This document shows positions 11,862 through 22,130 of a stretch of DNA of 64,000 nucleotides, one piece after another. The position numbers were made by a program, and so were the translations under genes. Numbering within the stretch: the stretch's first letter is position 1; the number at the start of each line of letters is the position of its first letter. Origin of the DNA: Beverwykella pulmonaria (lineage: Eukaryota; Ascomycota; Dothideomycetes; Pleosporales; Melanommataceae). The DNA lies in assembly GCA_001599595.1 (NCBI GenBank), contig BCHH01000024.1, forward strand, positions 67,006 through 131,005, in the 5' to 3' direction. Under the pieces are notes generated by a model. It was not told the DNA's origin, did no database searches, and saw nothing but the letters and a program-made list of their open reading frames with translations.

Positions 11862-13142
11862 TCATGCATCTACATCGATGTTGCCCCGCTCCGACACGTA
11901 CAGACCGTCCAAGAACTTTCGAATATCCTTGTTACGAACCTTGCAGATCTGCTGGATATCGGCTGCGCTCTGAGACACATCCTCGAGGCTCTGAAATCCA
12001 GGTTAGTGGTGAGCTATACGACAAGTATGCAATCTTACGTTTCCAGTGAGCTGAAGCTCATCTTTCTGGGTGGTTGAGGTCTCGACGTTGACACCAGGCC
12101 TCATCTGGACCCTTCGCACAATTTTCTCGCCAATGAAGTTCCTGATCTCAACCTCGAAGTTACCCGTGTCCTTGTCTTTCTCAATGTTTACGTTGATAGG
12201 GAAACTAAGAATAGATGTTAGCTGCTGTGCGTGCGAGATCGAATCGTGCGGAAGCCGAGTGGGAAAGCTGTCTGTTCCAACACAGCCCAACGCGTAGTTG
12301 GCGAGGTTAGAGCCATGCTACACCCGGCCGGCAAGCTTTCCAACTATTTCTAGCGTCTCGCACTGTATTAAATGGTAAAGGCAAGGATGAGTCGGGGTGA
12401 ATATCTCGAGGGTAGTCATACTGGGCATAGACATATCGCATCCTGATATCATACGTTAGCCAGCGTATCGCGAAAGTGACCAGCAGTACGTACTTGTACT
12501 TGAATCCCTTGGTAACACCGATGATCAAATTGTTCTACTCCATATTAGCCCAATCTTCACAGGCCCACCACCGGTTTGGCATTCGCGCGGCGAGATATCG
12601 GTAACGTACGATGAGGGTTCGGACAGTTCGGAGAGTGGCAACGCTCTTGCGCGATCCGTGGTGGAGTTCAATCTTGATGACATTGGCCTTGGGCTACGCA
12701 GTCCGTCAGTCCAGATTCCCCGCTCACAATTTCCAGCCAAGCCTACCTTCGAGAAGCTGACAGCCAAGTGACCCAGCGACTTAGTCAATTTTCCCTGATA
12801 TCATGAGTATTATTTCCTGGAGGTCGTCGCCGCGCACTCACTCGTGGACCTGCGCCGAAATTGTCAGTCAACCAAGCTCAGCAGCCAAGTCACATATGGA
12901 CTCACCCTCAACGACAACGTTCCTGGTCTTAATGGAGACCTTGACCCCCTCGGGGATCTCGAGCAGTTCCTCGGAATGTCTGTTGTGCCATTGTCAGCCG
13001 TGCGTGCTGCGAGTTTGGGGTTTGCGAGTATGGTCGTCGAAATGCGCTGAAACTGCATGTGGGGTCGCATTGGGATGTCGAATGCGCACAGTTCGCAGGA
13101 TTATATGGAGTTATGGAGGGAGTATGCGTACATGTACTTCAT
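11862..13142 (-). CDS. RPL9: 60S ribosomal protein L9 (uL6), nine exons
   Basis: Nine exons join to 193 residues, exactly the eukaryotic uL6 length. They are 13142-13132, 12979-12906, 12849-12842, 12794-12747, 12693-12610, 12534-12494, 12442-12422, 12204-12039 and 11990-11862. Conserved family stretches appear in order: [103 protein letters not shown] and [20 protein letters not shown]. The protein sits at the base of the P-stalk region of the large ribosomal subunit. All eight introns have GT..AG ends. The first exon is 11 nt, exon 3 is 8 nt (it supplies Pro-Arg of the conserved GPRG) and exon 7 is 21 nt. The longest introns, 152 and 217 bp, follow the start codon and exon 7. Such introns may take part in expression control, but nothing here shows it. 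Confidence 0.95.
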
Positions 13143-13690
13143 CGTGAGGGTTGCTGCGTGGTGGAGATGTCGATGTCGTTGGGTTCAATATTGTCGCGTA
13201 TCGAATTCCAGTGTGGGCGGGAGGACTTTTCGCCGCTTGCCGACGCCAAGGCGCTAGTCTGTTCTTGGACGGCTTCTCATCAAAACACCACTACTCAACG
13301 CCAACAGACTCGGCGAGGATTTGATCTCTATTACAATCTCCTTCTCCATGTTGATCGAATCACTATCGTTGCTTTCAATATCCTGACCAGTGGCCGCGGG
13401 CGAAGTGATGCAGTCAACAGTCAGTTGGATCAACCTGCAAAAATGCGATAATGTGCCACCAGTTTCCACGTCCGAGAAGAAAAGAAGATTTATCTCTAAA
13501 CAGATACCGTATCGCTATGTCGGGCAAAGATATTCATTTTGCCCTCTGCCCGGATCTGCTTCTTTCCTGAGACGTGACGATAAATAGAATAAAAAATCTA
13601 TGGCATTGGAGCGTCTACGCTCGATGCTGCAATGTACACACCCAACTATCTACCCTCAGCATGCTACCTGACATACGGTCCTGCGTTAGC
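13143..13690. other. Intergenic upstream of RPL9
   Basis: This is presumed RPL9 promoter and the 3' flank of the Zn2Cys6 gene. No coding motif is seen in the short frames here. Confidence 0.4.
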
Positions 13691-15521
13691 TTAAAGAGGT
13701 ACAATCTCTCTCGTTATCCAATTTATTAGCGGTCCACCCTCCATCACCTTGGTCTGTGCCTCTAACGCGCTCGCTGACATTTCTTCTCCTTTCCACAATT
13801 TCAACATCTCATTGCTCTTTTTTCTACACCACTCCCTCATGAAAATTTTTTTATGTATATCCCCATGGTCTTTTCCCTTGTCCTCTCTCTGCGCTCTCCA
13901 CCACGCACCGAACGCAATCTGCAGCGGCAATATCATCCACAACGCACCCAGAGGATACGGCACTACGAGCTTTTCAGCGTATTGCGTCGACATCGCTAGC
14001 AAAGAAGCAGCTCGATTTTCTTCCGCTTCCAGTTCTGCGTGGTCCACGTTCGGCGAGAACGGCAAAATCTCCCTTATAGCCCGGCACAAGCTGACGATGA
14101 GAATGCGGCAGTAGCAATAGCGCGTCAAAGTCTCAAAGCCGTCTACTGTGTGGAAGACCATTGACTCTAGATAGTACTTCGCAAGCTCCGGATCTTCCGT
14201 TGGAACCCATTGGCCATAGTCTGGTATTGCGCCATCAATAAGCGGCTCAAGTTTTGTCATGAATAGTTCTTCCGCGAGAGAGATAGCACCCTGTCCGATT
14301 TGTGTAAGACCAGGAGAAGTCCGCAATTCGCGGACGAGTCGAACAAGTCGCGGAATCCGAATGATCAGCTGCATGATTACCTTGCGAGCGTTTGTAGAGT
14401 GCGGAATTCGGTCTGAGTCGGGAGGCGAAGAGTGAAGCCATGATGGCGAGTCGAAGACAGAGTCAGTGCCATTGAAGATAGCTTCCATAAACTACGAGGG
14501 CGTTAACAAGAATTGAGGTTAAGAGACGGGCTATGCGTTTACCTCGTGTGGTAAGGATGAGAAGAAGAGTGAGCGGTTCATGCCATCGTCGTATGCGTCT
14601 GGCCCCCTAGCTACCAGCAGGTCGGTCAGCCCCCGGTTATGGTATAACCAGCGATTGGTCCAAAGGCCAAGGAACATCTTTGCAGTTAGCATTACTCCTT
14701 GGCGCGTTGAACGTTGTGGCTTTACCTCGAATGCCGCAAGCATCTTAACCGCAGCTAGCGTCTCACTCGACAGCTTTTGCGACTCTTCGGATCCCGTCAA
14801 AATGCCCTGCAAGCTCAGAAGCGCCTTCGAATACTGCTTTCTGGCCGCTAACTCGTTTGCCATGGTCCTTTTCCGATGCACGGTGCCACCTGCAACCATA
14901 CAAGCCACTGCGTCGTCAAACGCTTGGTTTACTCCGATTCGCGAAGGTACTGATTCTATCCAAGAGCCACATAGCAAGCATGAATTCGGCTCGCTTGGAC
15001 TTACTCCTAATAGTTCCAAAAATTGCTCGCTGGTAACTGAATTAAGAGAAGACGTGGAAGGACCTGGACTGGCCCCCTTACCGGACACATTGTTCTCCTC
15101 TTCTATCAGTTCGCTATTTTCCAAACTGACCAAAGTGAATGTATGGAATATCCCATCGCCTGCCTGGGCATCCTTCACAGACTTGACGGCAAGAATCTTC
15201 TTGTCTCCAGATCCTTGGATACAAGGGCTTTGACTCACTCTCCAAACATCAGGATATCTGGAGCCCTTTGAAGAATGATCCGAATCGCCTTGAGTACTGA
15301 CATCCAAGTCTCCAAGCTTTGTCATTCCATCAACAAACTTGGTGACTTTGCCATACTGGTAAGTGCAGGCTCGATTCTTCATCGCGCATTGCCCACACTT
15401 TGGGCGAATCTCATCACACTGCACAAACCGGTTAAATATACAACAAGAAACAACAAACTAAAGGGCAACGTACCTTGATTTTGCGTTCACGGCAGATGTC
15501 ACACTTTCCGACCCTTGTCAT
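13691..15521 (-). CDS. Zn2Cys6 fungal transcription factor, three exons
   Basis: Exons 15521-15474, 15418-14543 and 14491-13691 join to 574 residues through introns of 55 and 51 bp. The N-terminus carries the complete Zn(II)2Cys6 cluster: CDIC, six residues, Cys, six residues, then CGQCAMKNRAC. It is split by intron 1 after the third basic residue block (RERKIK). The remainder resembles the C-terminal fungal transcription factor regions with no enzymatic motif. Examples are LTDLLVARGPDAYDDGMNRS (the Zn2Cys6-associated RG-x-DAY element) and GALWMILPLQIAFGAWW. It should act in the nucleus as a sequence-specific regulator; targets are unknown. It is not adjacent to an obvious pathway. The N-terminal exon is short, so gene predictions that require long exons may miss the zinc cluster. 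Confidence 0.85.
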
Positions 15522-16770
15522 TATACTGGAAGTCGAGCTTCAGGTACTTTACAACAACGCGGAATGGTGGGCAGCTAACAAACGTCCAGATGAGTGTTAA
15601 AATATCATTTTGTTCCACAACTATGCGGGCTATATACACGCCCGGCCTGGCCCGCCGCAGGATCGCTAATATTCGGGCAGAGAATCTTATGCGCCGCAAC
15701 CGCCACAACCTTCCGTACCTTTGTGTTCCTTAACGTCCATCATTTACACAGACTTGAAAGGGGGCAATCAAATCACGGACACTGAGGTGTGGAAGCCCGC
15801 ATGAGATATTGAAGGCTATGCACACAGCTGCGCATCGTATATGCTTAGAAATATGCGGATAACATGCACACTTGCAGTCTACACAGCACATTGTGATGTT
15901 ACGCTTCGTGCACACGAAATTAAATGCTACAGCCCCAAATGATTGCTCGACTGCCGAAGGGTATATACATATCGGTAAGACAGTGAACTTCCGTGTGACG
16001 TAAGACAGGTGGCTCTACACTAGGCTTCGTAAGGGAATCTGGCGAGAATCTCAGCCCTATGGCGCCTACACCAAGGAGCGCACAAGATGAGAAGTGCCTA
16101 CTGGTACGAGCGAAAGCTCCAGTGCCATTAGCAAGGTATATCCCTGTAAAGGAAAACCCATCTTACATCAGCTCATTCCTTACTGGTCGGCACGTAATAT
16201 TATCATCTTGTTCTCTAGAAATATCAATTTTCGTGGTAGAAGACTCTGGCTCACCACGTCGCTTAACCATCGAAAATCAACCTCGATGGTGGATACTAGT
16301 ACTGCATCACTGCTGGCGCTACTATTAATGTGGGCAGGTGTCAGACTTTACGAACAAAGCACGCCCATGGTTTAAGATAGAATCCAACAACATCGGCTAA
16401 TGTTCCAAACTTGTAACCAGGTTCTCGTATCAGATGAACATTGGTTCGGGCACTCACTTTTCAGCCTTAACTTGAACTCTAGATGTGCACTGCGACGAAC
16501 CATTTACCTAAACCAGACATTCAAGCGAGCCACAACAACAGAAGCCATGTCCACCTCCGTCCGTATCATCCATTCACACATTCTTTACGCATGCTCATTA
16601 TATCGATGAAACACATCGTATTATTTTAACACTGCATGCAGACTGCCAGACCGCCAGAATGTCTTAACTTCATGTATCCCTCATCTGGACCCGAGAATCA
16701 GGTCAGATTCCTTCGGCGCGCATGCATCCATACTGACGGACTCCATGTCCGTGCCCTTCCCATGGTTTGC
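15522..16770. other. Intergenic, no recognisable gene
   Basis: The stretch contains the putative promoter of the Zn2Cys6 gene. Short plus-strand frames near 16059-16375 have no motif. Confidence 0.4.
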
Positions 16771-17278
16771 CTAAGGCTCCTTCAAGGCTGAGAATTCTCC
16801 GAAACCCGAGAGCTCGGGATCGGTATCGGTTTCTTCTTCGCCTTCGCCTCTAATTACCTTCGTCGGCATTTCCTACGCTTGGATATTCGTGCGGCTCCTC
16901 GGATATTGTCAAGTCGTAGAGGACGAGTCCATACTTCATAATACGAATACGAGGATGCAGGATGGTGAACTCCCACATTGCGTTGAAACAGTCTTCATGA
17001 GATAAACATATATACGTATAACCGTTTGCATTCTCTCTGCAGTCTTCTCTTTTCTTTCCAAGATCTTGGTTAGGTACGGGTAGAGCAAACTGCTATTTCA
17101 TCCACCGAATCAGTTCGCCAACGAAACTGTCTACACCTGCCAAACCGACTCTGACTAATTTTTGTTCGTCACATAGGGAAAGCGCACAAGATTTATTTTC
17201 CCCACCCTCGACTCTTAAGCCCACCACTCTTGTCTGCCCCACTTCACACCCCCTGCCTAACCTTCTCCAATTCCGCAA
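16771..17278 (-). pseudogene. Uncharacterised, probably broken gene
   Basis: From 17278 down to about 16850 one minus-strand frame is open apart from a TAG at about 17093-17095. It contains a coherent protein-like segment, YICLSHEDCFNAMWEF followed by RIRIMKYGLVLYDLTISEE. It then stops at 16850-16852. One base out of frame a second open segment follows, an acidic tail with GEGEEETDTDPELSGFGEFS, ending in TAG at 16771-16773. Two interruptions in otherwise protein-like sequence suggest a pseudogene. Alternatively, an unrecognised intron could remove each break. I do not recognise the family. Confidence 0.35.
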
Positions 17279-18050
17279 CCTAAGACCAATCTGTCCGCTT
17301 CCAACATGTCTCCCTGTCTTTGAGCACTTTATACGTATTTCGTACTCACATATTCGATATAACTAGGCAGAACCTAGACGATAATGAGTATGCACGACAA
17401 ATCCCTGTAGGTAGCCTGTCTGCCTACAAATAGTGGGGCATTTCGTTTTGCTACATTTTTCGTTTCGATTCTACAGGTACAGACTTATTTCTCTTCTCGT
17501 TTAAATCTCTCTTCTTGCGCCCTGTCCTTCGTAGATTTTATATATCTTATCGCTAGCGTGCACCGTTTATGGGTTTAGAGATATGTAGCCAACACTTAAA
17601 CGCGCAAAAGACATCTACATCTAACAGGCAAGAATACTTCTTGACTAATAAGTTTTTAGTTAAACAATCTGGACACGAATGCGCGTTCTATTTTCATTAC
17701 GTTACATTTATGCCCTTCAAGATCCCCATGTCAACACTATCGTCATGAGTCACCATTCCGCCCATGAAGCAGAATAGCAAGAAACCTATTCTTAGCCAAG
17801 CACTAAGCAAAGAGAATATGATAGGATGAAAATACGTATATCTTGCAAATAAAGAACATTACTAACGAGATATAATTCTCGATGTCACCGCCAGACCTCC
17901 AATCTTCAGTGGGGCATTATCTCGCTCTTCGCATACACCTTCCCTATCCCAGCTAGCCCCTTGCCGTTATCATCCTCAACTTCAACCTACCCTGTTATTA
18001 AATTCAACAACTATCCCTCCAAACTTCAACTTCTCTAACTCGTCTCCTTA
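17279..18050. other. Intergenic, AT-rich
   Basis: The sequence is AT-rich with no coding support. The right half is probably the promoter and 5' leader of the ureohydrolase gene. Confidence 0.4.
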
Positions 18051-20563
18051 ATGCAGCACCCAACCATCATGTTCATCATATCTATCCCCTTCTTTCTTGC
18101 CCTAACTACCGCCCGCGAAATTACCTTCCCTCCTACCTCCGGCTATGCTCAACATCCGCTCCTCCCTCAAAACGCCATTGACATCAGCACCGGTTCTGCA
18201 TTCGCGGGCCTCATGACGTATGCGAATATGCCGTATGTACATTGTCTGGCTGCCAAGGGCGAGGAGGTAGCTGGGTATGATATTGCAATTTTGGGGGCAC
18301 CGTTTGATACTGTAGGTTTGTGTTTCTGCTATGCTTTGTGTCACTTTATGTTGCGCTGGTATGGTGAGCAGGATAGGAGGGAGTGTGGGAGTGTGCTACC
18401 ACGACAGCTGTTAAACGACTACTCGTGCTGCACTATCATGGAGATCGGCCGTTGCTCTGATGCCTGCACTAAACAGGATGCGCATTATGACCAGATCTTA
18501 TCATCGAATTCCAATGTTGCAGATGTCGCAGATCTGTTGAGAAGAAGAGGGAAGATTCAATCTAGGAACAAAGTGTGTAGAGTTATACCGGGAGAGCGAA
18601 GCTACGTCGTCGAAGCTCTCTCTTCCTGCACTATATCGCGCTCCGTGATGTGGTTGAGATGTGATGTTATAATTTCGAAGTACAGCGGCTATGCAATTTC
18701 AGGGAGCGTATTTCGACCGTCGACTGGGTCGCACTCACCCATATCATCGTATCCTTACCTATCGCTAGAGGGGATGTATGACTGAAGAACTTGAGGCTAA
18801 TGTTCGATAGGGTGTTACGGGTCGCCCGGGAGCTCGTTTCGGACCAGGAGGTATTCGACGAGGGTCGCGAAGGATTACTCCGGAGGACGCATGGGATGTA
18901 GCTACAGGTAAGTGCTGATTTTTTTTCTTCTTGATTCTTGAATACGCTGGACGGGTTGGGCGTTGGAAAATATTCGAGAACTCCAAGTATACCAGCTATC
19001 CCTAGTTAGTGAGAACATTCAGTCAAGAGTTGCACGGAAAGAAGAGCAAGATTCCACCGCATGGCGCAAGAGCAAAAGATGTCCTAGTTCGACTGGAGAG
19101 GCATACTATCCTCTGCCGTAGGCCCAAGGCTTTAGAAGTGGCGGACTGTGCGCCCGTATCGTAGAGTGCCCTGTACGATTAGTGGCGATTGCTTGGACAG
19201 CGTACATTGCTGGACTGCTCGAAGATATGCATGTGTATATAGTCGGAGACAAAGCTGACATCGAGGTCGGTCTCGAACAGGAGAGAATGTTTTCTTTGAC
19301 TGGGCAACCATTGTTGATTGTGGAGATGCACCCTTGACGTTTTTGGTTAGAGACTCCGTAAGACTTGCTAAATGTTGAAGTACACTGACAAGAGTTGGAA
19401 GGACAATACTATAGCACTGCGGCAGCTTGACGTGGCACACAAGGTTAGCGAATTACTCCTGGCTACGGTCTTCACACTCTGTTCAACTTAGGGGTTTGCT
19501 AATTCAAATCGAGTAGATAGTATCAGGTCGACCAAGCAAGTCGAGCGAACATTCCGTGCCGAGAATTATAACATTGGGTGGAGATCATACGACCACGTTA
19601 TCCGCCCTAAGATCAACGTACAAAAATTGGGGGCAAGTCAGCATAGTCCACTTCGATAGTCACCTAGGTGAGTCGAAATGTGGATCAGACCAATGGGCGC
19701 TGACGATTGTGATAGATACTTGGGATCCTAAAGTGCTAGGTGAGTCATCAAGATCGCAATCATGCTGAATGACTGACGCAGCACAGGTGGAGGTATTTCA
19801 CACTATGCGTAAGTACTGCGCAAGCACGCTGGACCTGTGGCTTGACTGACTGGTTGCACATAGCGGAGTAAACCATGGCACGTTCCTTCATATTGCCCAC
19901 GAGGAAGGCTTGATCCGCAACACTTCAATCCATGCAGGAATCCGGGCCCCAATGGTGCGACCAAAGGGCGATTTGAGAAATGATCTTCGGTGCGGCTTCG
20001 AAATTGTGAAGGCCAGGGAAATTGATCAAGTCGGTGTGTCTGGAATTATTGAGAAGTTGAAGAAACGGGTTGCCGGGTCGAGGGTCTATATTAGCGTCGA
20101 TATAGACGTACTGGATCCAGCGTTCGCACCAGGTAAGCGGTGACCAGTTCTTCCGCCCTCATTCAACCGACGTAACAGTGGTATCTTTTTGGGTTGAGAC
20201 ATCAATATCGCCAACCAAGTCGCGCCCTGCGGCTTAGAGGCAACAATCTTGCTGGAATCTGCTTAGCTAACACCCCAAAATAGCAACAGGTACTGCAGAG
20301 GTAGGAGGATGGACGACGCGAGAGCTTCTCTCGATCCTAGATGGCCTTCGGGGATTGCAAGTCATTGGCGCAGACGTTGGTAGGCGTTCCACATCCTGTT
20401 CAAGACCGAAAGAGTTGGTTACTGATTTTGTTTCGCGCATACAGTTGAGGTGGCTCCTATATACGACAATGCTGGCGAAACTACAGTGCTTGCAGCTGCT
20501 GAGGTTGTTCATTCGCTAATTGGGTTGATGGTGCATACACCTGTGGAAAAGGAAGAGCAGTAA
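18051..20563 (+). CDS. Secreted ureohydrolase, agmatinase family, ten exons
   Basis: Ten exons join to 381 residues. They are 18051-18311, 18811-18907, 19281-19345, 19402-19443, 19517-19667, 19716-19739, 19787-19808, 19864-20132, 20284-20379 and 20445-20563. The ureohydrolase metal ligands are all present: GGDHTTT, then HFDSHLDTW, then SVDIDVLDP. The fold markers [20 protein letters not shown] and [15 protein letters not shown] are also there. The enzyme should hydrolyse a guanidino compound such as agmatine, releasing urea at a dimanganese centre; the exact substrate is not provable. The first 20 or so residues ([15 protein letters not shown]) form a signal peptide, so it is probably secreted. 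Introns 1 and 2 are 499 and 373 bp against about 40-150 bp for the rest. Exons of 22 and 24 nt occur mid-gene. A second in-frame ATG at 18069 is an equally good start. Confidence 0.85.
18378..18811. mobile_element. 434-bp insertion inside ureohydrolase intron 1
   Basis: Intron 1 is 499 bp. The six bases GATAGG occur at 18372-18377, just after a normal-looking intron end (GTGAGCAG), and again at 18806-18811 across the real acceptor (GATAG/GG). Removing one copy and the sequence between leaves a 65-bp intron, the usual size in this window. That is the footprint of an insertion with a 6-bp target duplication. The inserted ends show no obvious inverted repeats, and no transposase motif is visible, so the class is unknown. 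A chance 6-bp repeat cannot be excluded. Confidence 0.35.
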
Positions 20564-21100
20564 ATTGGTGTTGGAGCATTCCTGGATGCATTGCGCAGTG
20601 GCTCGTTGCAGCCAGTTCTCTCCACATCTGGTCGAGATGATTAGCCGAGGGAGTAACCGAAGCGTAATCGAGAAAGATACCGGTAGAAGCAAATCCCCAA
20701 CCTTCAAAGTAGTGGTCGATGATTAGGTCTTGGTTGGTTTTGCTAAAGGAATACAAGATGGCACGTGTGTCTCTAACCGGAGCCCAGAAGGTCCGTCATA
20801 AACGGAGAAATGTATCACCCAGACACTGGCTGTGCATAATCTGCTTTGTGAATGCATAAATTTGCAACGAAGAAACTGGAATAACCGGCCACCTTTCAAC
20901 GGAGTGTTGGGGCGCACACACAGAACTTTTCAACCAATGCTGGGTGTGGGCACAGGATGAGGTGCGTGCTGAATGTTCATGAGATGAATGGGAGCGAACG
21001 ATATTTTTAGCCAGAGATACACGGGGACAAAATGCCCTCACACAGTGTCCATTTCTGTTTTGAGACGTGAGTTACGTCGGGGTGTAACATGGGCTGTTAG
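20564..21100. other. Intergenic downstream of the ureohydrolase
   Basis: No gene is recognisable. Short minus-strand frames lack motifs. Confidence 0.4.
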
Positions 21101-21104
21101 TAAG

Positions 21105-21250
21105 CAACTTGAGCTGTGGCTGAGCACGTATGAGCTCGTTGAGCCAACGTGAGCCAGCGTGATCGTGCTTGATTCAAGCCTGAGCCTCTCTGATTGTGCC
21201 TGATTTTATCCCTGAGCAGCATGAAGAGGGTCTGAAATTGGGCCCCAACC
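21105..21250. repeat. Degenerate 10-bp tandem array of TGAGC/TGATT units
   Basis: From about 21109 the pentamer TGAGC, or its variant TGATY, recurs about every 10-11 bases for roughly a dozen units (near 21109, 21121, 21131, 21139, 21149, 21159, 21169, 21181, 21191, 21201 and 21213). The array ends at a TTGGGCCCCAA palindrome near 21239-21249. Sequences of similar character, also next to a GGGGCCCA block, occur at 29255-29415 and 54868-54990. The arrangement suits a subterminal repeat block of a non-autonomous DNA transposon or a phased protein-binding array. No coding frame crosses it. Confidence 0.45.
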
Positions 21251-21552
21251 AGCTCGTAGGGAGCTGAGGTGTCGCGGAGTGACTGGTCCTATTTTCGGGC
21301 CACAGTCATCCGTGGCTTAGCTCTTCGACCCCCTGTACTGGCAATACTTTCCTTTGATCTACAGTCCTCAAGACAGCTTGAATAATTCAATTCGCATATT
21401 CAGCTAGTAGTTCTATAATGATCTTTGCAGCTTTCACAACTAGAGCGTATACGCTGCTTGCTGCCTTCAAGTCGCCCGGATCCGTGCTGCCGCGCGCGGG
21501 TGGCGCCGGCTCACATGCTTGCGAGGCACCCCGGCAGACACGCTAGCCGAAA
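21251..21552. other. Intergenic, no recognisable gene
   Basis: About 300 bases between the TGAGC array and the HET remnant. Nothing is recognised. Confidence 0.4.
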
Positions 21553-22085
21553 ATGGACGTCATGTGGCTCGGGTTAGGGTTCACGGTGCTTGCCGGCCCT
21601 CGATCAAATTGCCTAATACGGACAGGGTATAGAGCCGCCCTAATTACTTGCCGGCCCCTCTTGCGCATGCCTGCCCGCTGGCCACCTTGCGATTACCTGA
21701 CTCCTCACCAACGGGCCGCATACGCGGACCGGATTTCCCTGGCACACGAGTACGAGGGCTGGGCCTGGGAGAGGTCGGGTTGCCAGATTCGCTTTGAGTT
21801 GATGCTACCCAAGGACAATCGCTTGAGGGAGAATCGTTCGTTGGTATCTACGTCGGGTCGATGGAGTCGAGCTCGGAGCCACCGTCGGGCTTAGGGCCAA
21901 TTCTGCTGATCTGTCGGAAAGTCGGTCCAGGCAACTTCGAAAGGCTAGGCTCCGTGCATGTGGAGTTTTTCGATCGGTTCAGTGCGGCCGGAGAGGCGGT
22001 CGTGATACCGTTCGAAGAAAAGCATTTGCTGCAGCATCGGTTGCCGGATCTTGCGCCGGTTTGGAGGACTTTTCGGCTGGATTAG
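21553..22085 (+). pseudogene. Possible HET-gene C-terminal remnant
   Basis: Two plus-strand frames (21553-21894, then 21861-22085) overlap with a shift. The second reads LGPILLICRKVGPGNFERLG and ends in VWRTFRLD before TAG. The pattern of a hydrophobic strand, a short loop and FERLG(S/V) is typical of the C-terminal end of HET-domain proteins. The remnant sits tail to tail with an intact HET gene that begins 46 bases away on the other strand. Only this C-terminal piece is visible; the HET domain itself is missing. The identification rests on pattern and context. Confidence 0.35.
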
Positions 22086-22130
22086 CCGATAAGCTCTAGA
22101 GACATTGTCGAGGAACCGGCGAATCTCGAG

